From contig JACCIC010000143.1 of the NCBI GenBank assembly GCA_018907035.1, forward strand, positions 62,001 through 126,000: a stretch of DNA of 64,000 bases, in the 5' to 3' direction. Shown in pieces: positions 1 to 13,770 of the stretch. Position 1 is the stretch's first letter, and every line of letters begins with the position of its first letter. The stretch is from Sycobia sp. Sy_11 (lineage: Eukaryota > Arthropoda > Insecta > Hymenoptera > Epichrysomallidae). A program made the translations under genes and the position numbers. Under the pieces are notes generated by a model that saw only the letters and a list, made by a program, of their open reading frames with translations, searched no databases and had not been told where the DNA came from.

Positions 1-178
1 ACTAGCGAACAAAAGAGATAATCGCACGAGCGGGCCCCGATCCCGTGGAGACGTTCTGATCCACTGGGAATCGACCGATAAGGAAATCCCCAGCCTGCCG
101 GAACAAGTTCTCGGACTGATGATCGTGATCGAGCGAACGGATTTCTTTTTTAAAATCACCAGCTTTTATTTTTCCTGA
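1..178 (+). other. GC-rich edge segment with an open frame, possibly a partial exon
   Basis: The first about 150 bases are GC-rich, against AT-rich DNA from about 150 onward. On the + strand the frame starting at base 2 is open through a TGA at 176-178 and reads like protein in its middle part (for example GDVLIHWESTDKEIPSLPEQ). I do not recognise a family. Two minus-strand frames are also open over the same bases, as often happens in GC-rich DNA, so coding status is undecided. If real, it is the 3' end of something that begins left of the window. Confidence 0.22.
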
Positions 179-2549
179 AAAAAGACCTTTTTAGACCCGA
201 CAAATTGGACTATAAAAAATAAGTTAGTCAGTCATACTAATTGTTTCAATTTTTTATTCTTTATATAAAATAGACTTTTTGTTGCATATATAGACTTTTG
301 TACATTATACACCCTACTGATGAGCTTGTCTTTGGTTATATTATTCTGAGAAAATAACATTTTTAAAATGTAAAAATCCAATTTATTTTAAATAAAATGT
401 ATTTTCATGTGGTGTATAACTTCTACTTCACTTATTTTTGCAAAATTTTCGTCTATTCTTCTATAAATTTATGAACGTATTGCGTAATGAGCTAAACAAT
501 TTTTGTAGATTTTTTTATTACTTTCAACATGATAGTGTTTGTCTAATTGAATTGTAATCAATAGATCAACATACATACAAATGCAATTTTTTTTAAAATT
601 AACACGTATACTTTTTAGAAAAATACTTTGAAATTCCATAGAAAATATATTAGGAAATTATTTAACAAGTAAAAAGTGACTCATGTAATTAATTATTTAT
701 AATTATTTATGTGATTATTTTTTCTAAGTGTTATATTACAAAGTAAGCATTTTTGTCAAAATTACAGGTTTTTATTCGATAATATCTAGATAATTCTGCA
801 ACAACCGCATTTAATATCGAGAAATGACAAAATTTAGATGACGAATTAGTTTAAGACTAATCTGGGAACTCGTATTACTTCCAGAACGAGGCTTGTAAAG
901 TTTTAGAACTAAACGCTCTCCCATTTTGAACATATGTTATATTCTTGCTTATAATATATTTACCGAACTCGAATTAAATTGAATATATTATGTAGTCTGA
1001 AACAGTGTTTGAAGAAAACTTCTACTTTTGGCGACGGATTTGAAGAAAAAAAGTGTGTCGAACAAAAAAGTTCTAACAAACCTACGACTGAAAATAGGTA
1101 ATTGGTTAGTTATTATCAATTTAATTACAATCGAATTTGTTCTTGTTAGCTGTTAGTTAAGTCCCTCAGCTAAAACCTGTAAAGTCGGCCGAAATTCAAT
1201 TGGTACTAACTGAAAACTTATCGATTTTCAAATATAGGTTGATTAAAACTTTTTTGTTTGAAATGTTATTGCCTCGCCCAATTTGACTCCTAAATGTAGG
1301 GGTATCGAATTCTCTTTTTGGCTTGACCGCATATGAAATTGAAATACAGAACTTTTCATTTGCGATTAAAAAAGTATTTGAACCATAGGAATGCGTGAGC
1401 TTTGGATCCTAAAACTTTAGGGGCCTCATTTTAAAGGGGATCAGAATTCTTTCATTCAATCTAGACTAAATCCTAAATCCTAAAACTAAATCCATAGCTC
1501 ATATTTATCCTGGCAACTCCTTTACTATTTTTACTATTCATGGAATGGCATCAGAGCGAGAATCGTTGAAAATTGCGCGGACTCTTTTGAAGGAACTGTA
1601 GGCCTTATTTGAAATGCAGAAAGTATCACAAAAAATAGACTAATTAAAAGTAGTTCAAAATTACTCTTTATAACTTGATGTAGTTATTTAAAATTAATGT
1701 ATAATAGTGTAAGGAAAATCTCTATATTTAATGTAGTTAATGTTAGTCTAGTGGATTTTATATTTAAGAAATTGTAATGTTATAATATTTATTTATATCT
1801 TAAAAAATTTATCAAAAATAATTTATGAAGCGAAATTAATATTGCAGAATAGTAAAAGCAACTTCCAACTACACCAAACTAAAATGATACTCCTGTACTA
1901 ATGTAAACAATCTTCCAAATTTCATTCTTGTATAATAGTTAAAGAAAGAAATAAGGAGATTAAGGAGATTATTCTCGAAGCGAATGTTTCCATTTTCAAG
2001 AAGTAAAGCTCAGCCATTTATTATCTCAAAATAAACAATAGAAAAGAAGTACCAAACAAAACGAAATGTTAATTTATGTTTATAAATTAATTAACAGACC
2101 TTCTATAAGAATACAAATTCTTCTATGGAGATTCGTCATACTTTAAAAATAGTACAGTTAATTTGTATAAAAATTCATTATTTATAACAGTTATTTAAAG
2201 AAATATGAAAAATCTTAAAACAATTAAGTTCTTAAATCATTTAAATTAATTTTAAGATAATCAGATGACAAAAATTAATATGTTGGACTTTGAGCCTTAC
2301 AGCACAAGTAAGAAAAAATTAAGAAAAATATACATATAATAACGAGTGTTAACTTTCGTATTTAAATAAGACAAATGATTATATTTGATAATCTTTAAAA
2401 AAATGCCGAATGTCCTTTTACATTTGCTCAGTAACTACTTATGTGTCAGAAGTATATATTTTTAAATAAATAGTACAAATATATATTGAATTGTACTAAT
2501 TGATAGATAAAATAAAGAAATGTAAGAAATTGCTTTGCCACTTCTTTAT
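179..2549. other. AT-rich non-coding stretch
   Basis: Long A and T runs with frequent stops in all frames. I see no gene, RNA gene or element end. Minor local repeats are a short TAAATCC-like run near 1460-1495 and a duplicated AAGGAGATT near 1950-1970. Confidence 0.7.
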
Positions 2550-2586
2550 ACACACACACGCGCGCGCGTGCGCGCACACACACACA
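2550..2586. repeat. Alternating purine-pyrimidine tract (CA/CG/CA)
   Basis: (CA)n runs into (CG)n with a central TG step and back into (CA)n, about 37 bp of unbroken purine-pyrimidine alternation. Such tracts, especially with a CG core, are the classic sequences able to adopt left-handed Z-DNA. It is also close to self-complementary around its core. Confidence 0.85.
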
Positions 2587-2995
2587 ATTAAATCTTACTC
2601 TGCAGAGTAAAAACTGTATTTTCTATGCATTTTTAAGCTATGAAATTGCTTATTCGTATAAGCAATAAATATGAGCTTGCAAAAATATTTTTGAAAAATA
2701 GTGTATTATTAAATTACGCAGATTCTATACTCCTAGGCTTTATACATCACATTTTCAAAATGCTTTTAGCTCTCGTCGCTTCACGCGTGCCTTTTAACTT
2801 TTATTCCCACCATCTATTATATTTTATACGTTCTAAGAAGATAGTCAGTATATCTTGAAAGGGATAGAGGAAAAGAAAAACTGTATCTGGAATATACAGT
2901 AAAGATAAATGAATTTAAAAAAATATGAGAATAGAGGAAAAGACAAAGTATTTGCAGAGCTAGATACAGAACACTAAAACCAAAATAAGTGATAT

Positions 2996-2998
2996 AGA

Positions 2999-3093
<95 letters not shown>
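2996..3093. repeat. (GAGAGT)n/(GA)n microsatellite
   Basis: Five GAGAGT-type hexamers pass into about 60 bp of pure GA. The + strand is almost entirely purine apart from one T per hexamer. Confidence 0.9.
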
Positions 3094-3096
<3 letters not shown>

Positions 3097-4308
3097 GGGA
3101 GGAATGGGGGGCAGACATATAGAAAGGAAATAGGTACCGATGAATGAAAATAATAGTAGATAATTTAGAACAGCAATAGGAAAGTGCAGCTTTTTAAGTC
3201 TTTTTGAAAGCTGTATTGATGTCGTATAAAAAATGTCTGAAAATTCAAGTTTTCATATAACTTAAAAACACATCCTTGTATTATTTATTTCATGTACTTT
3301 CGAACATTCTGAACGTAGATTAGAGAAGTATAAATATATGATAAATTAATATATAATAGCTATTTATTGAAATAAAAATCAATCGAATAAGTGAAACAAA
3401 ACTGTAATATATAAATACAGAAATGAATAACTTTAATAAAATAGTATATTATATATTTCATCGCTGGTATTGGAACTGATTATTTAGCTCGGGAGACAGT
3501 CTCCGCATGAGCAAAGCGAGCGAGGTAAATAATTAATTTTCGTTACTTTAGTGTTGAACGGTATTTTACATTATGATCGCCGAAAAATCATGCTGCAATT
3601 ATTATTTTAAAGAAGAAGTGATGTAAAAATTGCTTAGGCATGCAAAAGAGGAAAAAAGCGAATCACTTATTGGCCATAGCTGATTCTGGCTAACCTAATA
3701 TGTCTTTGAGTCGATGACTCTCTTTAACATCTGTTAGAGAGAAATAACATACACACTTTACACGTGATGTATATCAAAAAAAACGTATATAGACCAATTA
3801 GGTAAACAAAGTATCTGTAGATGGCCTGTATTGGAAGCAGAGTCTACATTGCCATACAATACTGACTTGGTGCATTAAATAGTAGTAAAATTCTTCGTGA
3901 TGGTGAACCGTAAAAATGACCACCGTGAAAATTATTTTAATGCGATCACTATATTTTGAAATTATTTTTTATAATATTTATTTCGTTAAATACTTTTATT
4001 CTCTCAAGTTTAACGATTGCCCGAGAATAACTGCAATACTTATACATAAACGTCACAAGAAGAACTAGCGAATGACACGGATTTTTGTAGCATAAAAATA
4101 TTTTATGCTTCATTAATAGATTTTAATTCTTAATCGATAATAAAAATAAAAATATTTACTTTCGTATTCTTAACAACACCGTTTCTTATTTTCAATTCAA
4201 TAATGACAAAACTATACTTTAATTTGTTTATCCTATTCCTATTTACAGTGCATTGTTATTGTTCTAACTTAATTGCCAGCCTCTCACAGAGCCCTTTGCT
4301 CTACGAGC
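3094..4308. other. AT-rich non-coding stretch
   Basis: No gene seen. A small GC-richer patch at about 3485-3525 contains a local inverted sequence (GAGACAGTCTC), but no larger structure or coding frame accompanies it. Confidence 0.65.
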
Positions 4309-4334
4309 CATATATATATATATATATATATATA
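4309..4334. repeat. (AT)n microsatellite
   Basis: About 13 TA dinucleotides immediately upstream of a CpG-rich island. Confidence 0.9.
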
Positions 4335-4351
4335 GATTAAATCTAATAATC

Positions 4352-4830
4352 GTCGATGTACGCTATCGTCGAATACTGTCGTTGGTTCGCGCGAGCTTTG
4401 CTCAATCAAACTTTCGAATTTCGAATCAAGCGGTCGTATGAACTTCGAGGCCGCACAGTATAGTCTGGATCAATAACGAAGTTGATAGTCGACGTCTTGC
4501 TTATCCAGAGTCTCGTAGCCATATGCGCCGTAAATCATACGGAGATACAGGGAGGATTTGCCTAAAACCCTCTCCTAGTCCGAGCGCGGCTCCACGGCGT
4601 TCGATGCGCGGGAATTCGGCAAAGAGCGCACCGCTCGCAACGGATTAAAACGCGGCGAATAGAAGAGAAATCGGGAAAGGGAGAGGCGCAATTTACGCGG
4701 GCTCGCGTTGTAAAAATACATCTATGATTGGTCGAGCTTTTGCGGACGCGCGTGTCTACAGTCATGGTGTGGGTTTACGCGTGCAAGCTGCATAGACCGA
4801 GCGCGCCAGAGGAGATAATCTGGCCGTGCA
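4352..4830. other. CpG-rich island, function unknown
   Basis: Sharp rise in G+C and CpG over about 480 bp. Several overlapping frames are open on both strands (for example 4562-4765 minus and 4728-4910 plus). This is expected when AT-rich stops are scarce, and none resembles a protein family. It could be a promoter, an enhancer or an old insertion; nothing visible decides between these. Confidence 0.55.
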
Positions 4831-6717
4831 TTAGAAAAAAAATTAACAGCTTTAATATGTCGTTGAAAGTAGCGAATGCCTTAGCTCGACGCTTAAACTT
4901 CTTAAGGTAGTATCCCAAAATCGATTTTCGATGGAATTTTATTAAAATTTGGTATGTACATTGAGTACATAATGATTTATCAGCTGTCGAAACTTCAGCG
5001 AATTTGACCGATTAAAAAAAAATTAATATGAAATAAAGATTTTAACATGTAATTTTGAAGTCGAATGAGAAATTTGAAGATTTTCTCTGCATAGTAAAAA
5101 AACTACTATATTATAATCTAGGTTAATAGCAACATATTTGTATAAAGAAAATGAAAATCGGCCGAACAGTTTTTTAATAAACTTGATCTGAAAAGTATAG
5201 ATTTGATGATTTTCGACAAATTGCCCATCGAGAAGACTCACTACGTGGCAACGCCGAACGATGTATACAGTCATCAGGTAGCCTTTTTCTAGAAGGAACC
5301 TTTTTCGGTAAGATTTCGGTCACTTGGGTTTTATGAGTGAAAATAACAGTTACACAAAAAAATACATCATAATGTTTGACTTAAGGTTCGAAAGGCAATT
5401 CAATTACAAAAAATATATCTCTATTAAAGCATTTGAAATTAAAATGCATTCTTATATAATTATGTTACAGTGGTAACTGATACACTACTACGCGCACGCA
5501 CACTCATACAGTAACCGGGCATCGCATTTTTTTGAACAACTTCGAAATTTTTTATATAAATATATTGTTAGAGATCTAAACTACAATATTATTACTTTTT
5601 TTACAAAATAGGATTGACAAAACACGAATTATTTTTTATGCAAAGTTTTACGCATTTAGTTCTGACTGCATACGTCTATTTCATTCTGGCAAGTGTTTTT
5701 TCTTTCCTTTTCTTGTATACTTCTTTTTTTTTATTCGTGAATTTACCATTAGTATTTAAATTAATAATTAAAAATAAAAAGCAACTTTAATAGTTGGTAA
5801 TTATACGTACATACGAACAACAACAAAAAAATTAGATTGTCAAGAATTAAACGGTAAAAAGAATATCTCAATTGAAAAAAATAAGAAAATTTATCGATGC
5901 AAATGCCACAAGAACCGGGCGTGTACTAATGTTTTTCTACCTAATTGATTTAGAATTTTGAAGAGTCTTCATAACAGTGACAAAAACTGCACCCTTTAAG
6001 TAGCTAACATAAAATATCCTAATAAACGGCGCATCCTTGCCCATGCTCCGCATTGGCAAGTTTGCTCGTTTTCGAAATAGGACGTTGCCAGATCTTTTTG
6101 TTTATAATGTTTCATCGGACCCTTGTATGTATTGCCGTGTATGCATATGCCGTGCTATGTAGTAGTAAGCCAGTGGAAGACAATTGAAAATTTGCTGAAG
6201 CCCTTTACCCCTAACACATTTACTATAGGCTGTCATAAAAATTCATTGAGCACGACTGAACGGGACGTACAACTTAATGGAATAGATCTAGAAAACAATT
6301 TTGGTCGTGGGTGGTGAGCATAGACTCAGTGTTCCGGTACTATTCCTACAAAATTAAGTATAACGTGCTGTATATTGGTAATCGACTGATATTTCCAAAG
6401 TAGATTGCTATTGTATATATTATAGATTGCTAACATATTTTCATGACAGTCTATCTTTGGACAGGAGAAAATGTATTTGCCAAGTTATCGTAATTAATAC
6501 TTTTATAAATTTTACGGAAATACTGTGCTTCAATTATGGTCGTGTAAAATAAGTATCCAATTTCTTCTTTAATTACCATAATTATGATATTTGTTTTTAA
6601 TAAAGGGCATAAATTTTAATTAAATTATGGAATAAATTGACCAAATTTAGCGGTAATTTTTTCTCTATTTATTTTCATTACTTATATTCATTATAGTATT
6701 ATTAGCTCTATATCGTA
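4831..6717. other. AT-rich stretch, possibly containing an old unclassified repeat
   Basis: No gene recognised. The part from about 4,900 to 5,420 has a mixed composition and several short self-inverted words (for example AAAATCGATTTTCGAT) like those of old interspersed repeats, but no second copy is visible in the window. Around 6,025-6,320 there is a less AT-rich patch with a 64-codon + frame (6123-6317) that matches nothing I know and has no clear splice sites. Confidence 0.45.
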
Positions 6718-6962
6718 CACTGAGAAAAAAATACCTGTTATCAAGTAAATATTTTCTTGTTTTGTACCAAGTAAATTATTTTCTAAAATTGAGGAAACAT
6801 CTTCTTAAATCAAGGAATTATTTGCTTAATGCAGGAAGAATTCACTCGAATCAAACCACGTACTCTTAAATCTAGTGAATATTTTCTTAATTTAAGAAAA
6901 TGATTTACTCGATGCAAAACAAGTAAATATTTATTTGATATCGGAAAATATTTTTTTCAATG
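6718..6962. mobile_element. Foldback MITE-like element, copy 1 (245 bp)
   Basis: A 245-bp non-coding unit whose ends are inverted: the left end begins CACTGAGAAAAAAATA, and the right end read in reverse begins CATTGAAAAAAATATT. Self-complementarity extends about 90 bp inward from each end, so a single strand could fold over most of its length. It is flanked by the dinucleotide TA on both sides (6716-6717 and 6963-6964), consistent with a 2-bp target-site duplication. A second copy of exactly the same length is at 19959-20203. No transposase is encoded, so it would be a non-autonomous DNA transposon. The superfamily is not assigned; TA duplication would fit Tc1/mariner, but the second copy is flanked by CA. 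Confidence 0.85.
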
Positions 6963-7635
6963 TATCAACAGTCATTTTAATAATAGCAATTATCTCTTTG
7001 CGATCTTATCTTCTCTACCAGCTTTCCTCATTTGATCTTATTAAATGTACGAGAACAACTTTCAGCCTTTCGTATCAAATTTAAATAAACGAATTTAAAT
7101 TTTCAATCAAGCTTTGAAACTTTATCGATTGCGATTAATTTACAAGTATAGAAATGTACGATATTTTTTTTAATTTAATACTTTACTTATTTGATTACCT
7201 CCGATCATGTTACATACCTAATAGGAAAGTTATTGGTTTAACTACGATTAAATAATTACATTTGTAACAAGCCTTTTATGTATTTTACGTAAAATATTCC
7301 CCAAATAATTTTAAAAGCTAAATAAGTAATAACCACTCATGTAAATAGTTGAAATGAAATAAAAAGTAAAAGTTTTTTATTTTACAAACGTATATTTAAT
7401 TGGTCAGGTACTATATATTATGCCGTTAAATACAAGAAATATTTGTTGTATTTTAAAATAATGACTACGCTTGTAAAATTTTTTATGAAAATCCCAATTG
7501 AAAAAAATGTTTGCAAATTGGGTCAGCCTATTGACTCATTCATTTATTTATCAGAATTCCTCATAATCCGTTCAGCCATACCAATGTCCTCTATAATTAT
7601 TTTAAAAAATATATATTTCGCTAATAGCGTTCGGT
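6963..7635. other. AT-rich non-coding stretch
   Basis: No gene recognised. The frame 7443-7637 (+) has the base composition of its surroundings and no family resemblance. Confidence 0.6.
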
Positions 7636-8165
7636 AGAGGCTCGTTACAATCGATTGCCACGCAAGATTCTGTCCCCGCATTAAATTTACATGGCTCGCC
7701 ACGCGCGGACTGCGTTGCTTGAAAACCCGGCATTTACGCCACCTTCTAAGTTTGATTTCCCAGCGGGTTTGCCAGGCGGAGGAAAGGGCGCGATCGATCC
7801 TCCGTCTACGTAAATCCGCCGACCGAGATGAGCTAGCACCGAGCCGCCAGACTTTCGCGGCGCGCGCGAAAATTCACGAATCATAAAACGACGACGTGGG
7901 CAATTAAATTAATCCCGCCCCGCGGCCGTCGCGCCTGCATTTTCCGACGCGGATGAATGAGAAAAGACGCCTGCACCGCGCCGTCGACGCCGTGCCAGGC
8001 CAAGCTTTGCTCCATCTTCGAAGCGATTTTCTGTCGCGCTCGGGTGTCGCGCGACTGCTCGAATTTTCGCTCTCTTTGAAACAAACTTTACTCACCCATC
8101 CAGTCGGTGTCAATCTGTCTCGAGACTTATCCGCCGCCTCGTTATTGATTCCCAGCAGACATTTT
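7636..8165. other. CpG-rich island
   Basis: About 530 bp of high G+C with many CpG and GCGC words, bordered abruptly by AT-rich DNA. It contains an embedded AATTAAATTAAT block (near 7902-7913), a homeodomain-type TAAT-rich core inside GC-rich sequence. Four overlapping frames on both strands are open, which argues against any single one being coding. A regulatory element is a reasonable guess only. Confidence 0.55.
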
Positions 8166-9101
<936 letters not shown>

Positions 9102-9204
9102 GTGACTGAAAATTCAGAAATTTTCTTTCTAATAGCTCTTCTACAGATTCACAATTAAGGAGACTGTATTTTAGCTTTAAGAAAATTTCGAGAATTTTGA
9201 AAGA

Positions 9205-9335
9205 AGTATGGACGGTGTCGGATTACCACCTCCAGCTGCCCGAAGTGTTTAGGCTCCGATCGACGAATGGGGCTTATCGCCCGAAATTTGCCCGCGATAA
9301 GAAGGACTGCAAGTCTATAAAGGGCGCTATTTGAC
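9205..9335. other. Short GC-richer segment, unclassified
   Basis: About 130 bp of balanced composition inside AT-rich DNA. One + frame is open from about 9150 to 9330 and contains ESTs-like normal codon use (for example VWTVSDYHLQLPEVFRLR), but it lacks an ATG and clear splice sites, and I recognise no family. It could be a tiny exon or an old element fragment. Confidence 0.2.
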
Positions 9336-10745
9336 CGCAGAAAGAATTATTCGTATCTCGACTATACGGAGCCATTTGCCGTTTATATTTCTGTCTTGCA
9401 TTAATTATATATTAGTATTCAAATTTTAAGCCTTGTATTTAGTATTTTTAAACCTTCCAGTAAATAGTAATTACAGCTATAAAATTTTTTAAATATTTTT
9501 ACTTTCATATCGCTTTACAAATGTGCTTAAAATATTACAGAAACGCTTAAAAAAGAGCAATGGATAGTAGTTGGCAATAATCTAATGTATATAATGCACA
9601 TTTAAGGTATCCGTTGCTGCTCACTATATGAATAGCAGATTGACCAATAGGTATATCATTTTCTATTTTGAGTATAACTAAAAAGATGTGTTGATCAATA
9701 AAAATGAGGAAAATATTCTTCGTATAAATTGGCAAGGAAAGGGTCTCGGATATGGATAATAAATTTGATTAACATTGTGTGCGATTATTCTGATTTGTTC
9801 TAAAATGAGTCCTGTAAAACTTTAAGATCTAAAACTGCGCCACTGCCAAAATATACTGTTTTCTTACTTACAATTATTACTTTCCTGTAATCAAATTGGA
9901 TTTACAGCGGAGTCAGTGAATTGTTTTCATGAAAGTCCTTACTTCGAGCGTCGGATTAGAAGAAAGAATAACATTTGAAATAGAATTTTCTAACGAACCT
10001 ATGTCTCAAAATCTAAACTCCGCCGAAGGTCAATTGATATTAACCAAAAAATTGCATATTTGTAGACTTATAGGTTCAATAGAACTTTTTTGTTTACTTA
10101 TCAATTTTGTCCAATTTGTCCAATTTATCCAATTAGTCCAATTAGATTATAGCAAAGCACTAATTTTTAACTATAAAGTTATATTAAGCAGTCGTTCACT
10201 CGGTACATAAAGTCATTAGTTTGTTTACTATACCGTTAAATACTCGTCTTTACTCCACGAGTCGAGACTGCTCTATGAGTGCTGTTGATACCGAATTGTT
10301 CGTAAACGCTTTAATTTTCACTTACACGATTTTCAATATATAATTACATCAGAGCAATACTTATGAATGTCCTGATAACAATTCTTCAACAAACTATGTC
10401 AATATATGTTTTATTAATAAATAATTATAATTTATATACCTAATTTAATTGCAATTAGATTTTTCTCTGCCCTTAAGAAGCACTTCCTAGAAAAATATAG
10501 TCCCGGTACTCGAAAAACATTAATCTGATTTTGAAGGATTTACTTTAAGTATATAATATTTTTAGAACTTTTAAAAATATTTTATACCATTGGCATCTTC
10601 AATGCAACTAACTCAATTGTAAAAAAGTTATTTATATGTTTTTATTTTACTGAACATAAAAATCCATGCTCAAAAGTAATTTACGTAATAGATTTACGCT
10701 GGCATTTCATTAAAACTGTATGTAAAAAGTATACCGGCATTTCTA
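9336..10745. other. AT-rich non-coding stretch
   Basis: No gene recognised. The only structure noted is the 9-bp tandem repeat listed separately. Confidence 0.6.
10110..10145 (+). repeat. 9-bp tandem repeat, about 4 units
   Basis: The units TCCAATTTG, TCCAATTTA, TCCAATTAG and TCCAATTAG follow directly on each other. The consensus contains CCAAT on the + strand, so the array presents four CCAAT words at 9-bp spacing. Confidence 0.85.
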
Positions 10746-11130
10746 ATTAATTCAAAGTTTTCTCGCGAGATGCTAAGCTGTTGGTTCTACCTCGTATTAA
10801 AATATTTTATTCTCTCAACGGTAAATCTGAATCCGTTACAAATCCCATTAGGATTACGTCGCCTCGATGGCTCTCCGACCGCTCTCATTTGAAACCTCTA
10901 AATCACGAGGGGTAGAAAAATGTACGATCTACAATCGCGAACCGCGCGACTCAATGTGAATAATCTGATATCCAGCGAAAAAACCACTTTTTCCTGCCGC
11001 GGGGCTGGTAGGTAACTCTCCGCTAGAGGACGCGACTCCCGTTCTACCGCTTCTCGATATAATTGTTCCAATAGATCATTTATAGCAGAGACCTTGAATT
11101 CAGAAAATTCGTCGTGCAAGTATCCAAAAA
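10746..11130. other. Moderately GC-rich island
   Basis: It includes TCTCGCGAGA, a perfect 10-bp palindrome (around 10,761-10,770), and a GC-rich centre at 10,860-11,060. A 73-codon minus frame (10898-11119) is open but has no family resemblance. TCTCGCGAGA is a known core-promoter-type word in animals, but no gene start is visible here. Confidence 0.4.
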
Positions 11131-13770
11131 AGTTCGATAAGAGATCATATAATGCATGAAGGGAAAATCAAAGATCTTTTACCAAAAAAATCTATATTCG
11201 ATACAAGCAGTGGTAGTACTCTAAATCGAATGCAGTTATTTTATAATGGTATTTTAAAAATTTTTAATACTGCCGATCGAGAGAGTTGTCAGAGAGAGTG
11301 TTATCTATATTAGAAACTATTCATATTCAAAAATTAATCATATATTTTTAAAGTAATGTTGATACCGACCAGAAACACACAATGACCATTGTCAATTTTT
11401 AATCGCATTTTGCTTTAACCTTAATTAATTTACTCCTTAATATCAATAATTTAATTTTGATTAAAGTAAAAGATTGAAAGTATACCTTCAATTATTAGAG
11501 AAAATCAAAAAGAAGGCATGTTTTTGCAGTGAAAAAGTTTTTACATTTTTCGTATTGATTATCTTTTTAATTAGTAGATATATTATTAATTTTTGTACTT
11601 TCTTCTTTTATAATTATATTATTAATTGTACTTATTCCAAGAAAATAAAATAATTCTACTAATTTTATTACTATTATTGCTGAAATGTTTTAGATAATGA
11701 GTATTCTCCTTGTGCAAGTGAAATCTCTTTGATGTAATTTAATTTCATCTCAAAAGCTGTTCAGCACAAAGGCAAGCAGTAAATATAAATGTGTGTAAAG
11801 TGTTAAAATATTTCGTCTTTTGTAAATGAATTGATATTAAAAACTCATAAATAATTTTAAATAAATAAAAATAATATTATATTTAATATTAATTAATAAA
11901 CTTATAATGAAAAGAAAATTAAACCGATCGCTTAAGGTAAACATCAATTAACAAATAAAAATATGTGTACCAGTATCTATTAAAATATTAAAAAAGCAAA
12001 CGAATATTCTGTTTTTTTCGACCGTAAGAATAAAGTTTTGTTTTTAAAAAAGAATTCAACTGTAGCAATTTCAAAAGAAATGAATTCACATTCAGCACTT
12101 CTCATTCAACTAAGCTTTTCAAATACCTTTCCCAAAAATCAATATATAGACCACTGGTACAGACGAAAATATACGAATCCTCGCATTTGCGCAATTTGTA
12201 GAGGTGCGCAAAGGGCGCATTCCTACATTGGCTGGATAAACGTGAAGAAAATTCACACTGCTGATACGAGAGAGCTCGTACCGGCCCCCGTTGATTAAAA
12301 CTCGTCTTCGACTTCTCCCTCTGAAATTCCTACGTTCAATGGGATACCCGAGGATTTATTTAATTTAACCAAATTCATTGAATTCTTTAATTTTTTCAAC
12401 GCACCCATTTTATTTTGATATATAAAAGCATATTTCTCACTGTATAGCGAGAAGTGGAAATATCGATGAGCAATTCTTAGTGTATCGCTGCTAATCTCGG
12501 TTTGATGAAAAAGTACAGGATTCGATTTATCCTATTATCGAATTAAAATTACATTTTTACATATTTCAATCGCTTTAAATGATCGTGAATCTGCGAATGT
12601 CATTTTATGAAATCGTGGTTTTTAAATCAACAAATACAAATTGAGAATTCTTTAGACTTCCCAAGAAGGATAAATTTTTCTTCTTAAAAAATAATCATAA
12701 TAATCAAAAAGATAGTTTAAAAAATCCAGATTGTAAAGAAAATAGTGTATAAATATGCATGCAAAGGTTATTTCAAGACACTAGTTCAGAATCACGTAGT
12801 CTGTAAAATGTACACTTAATAGTTCCATTAATGAAGTTTATTGTTGTCCAATATTGGAATGATTAGGAATTTATTACGGTACTGGCACTTTGGTGCCATT
12901 TGGATCTAACACATCGAAGGTATACTGTTATCTAATGTAATTGTTACTTTAACATTTATACAGGAAAACCATACATAGTAAATGAAATATTCGTTACAAA
13001 CAGTGGAATTGATCAACTAATTTATGATGTTGTGTCTATCAAAGAATCGGTGTAACACAATGCTAAGTAAATTGCAAAAAATTGCAGAGATAATTCAATT
13101 ATCCAATTTGAAAAGCAATATACATCTATAGAAAGAAGCAGATTTGAAAGCTTTATGGCCATTATAGAACAGAAAATATCATTTTCTCTTTAATAATGGC
13201 ACTATTGTCATAAAATTTACCTATAGAATGAATATATTATATTACTCATTCTTTAATCATTGATTTAAAGTTAAGTCGGAACAAATGCGTAGCTTTAGTA
13301 AGCGTTTGGTCAGGCATACGAATACAATGTCTATACTTGATTTATAACTTGCAAAGATATTATGCAATATCTGTGATCTTGATTATCCTGCTTTACATCT
13401 AGGCTTCATTTGATTTTATGACACTTAGATTGTTGAACGATCATCGTTGCCCAGCGATAACCAGTTTTGCTATGCGTAACTTGTTTGAAATGAAACATGC
13501 ATTTTACTATTTTTTCAAAATTCACAATTTTCTTTGTATAATGAAAACAAATAATATTTCTATATGTTAAATAATAACCGTTTAAGAACATCTTTTCCAT
13601 AAGTTCTTATCTTCAGTCTCTAGAAAAAACGTCCTTTAATCTTATCCAGCCAACATATTGTGCAAAATATTGCTAAATAAAATAGTTGTCGAGTGCTTTA
13701 ATTCCCGGAAATTTAAATTAAATTTTTTAACTAAAAGATAGAATGCTCTTTCGTTTATATATTAATCACA
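11131..13770. other. AT-rich stretch
   Basis: Mostly featureless. A GC-richer patch occurs at 12,180-12,340. A short open stretch at 12,936-13,052 (+) is discussed in the findings. Otherwise there are no RNA genes, element ends or splice-flanked frames that I can support. Confidence 0.55.

Noticed and set aside
12038..12298. 86-codon + frame with two Cys-x2-Cys-like residues
   Set aside because: Only one CAIC-type pair, no zinc-finger spacing, background composition.
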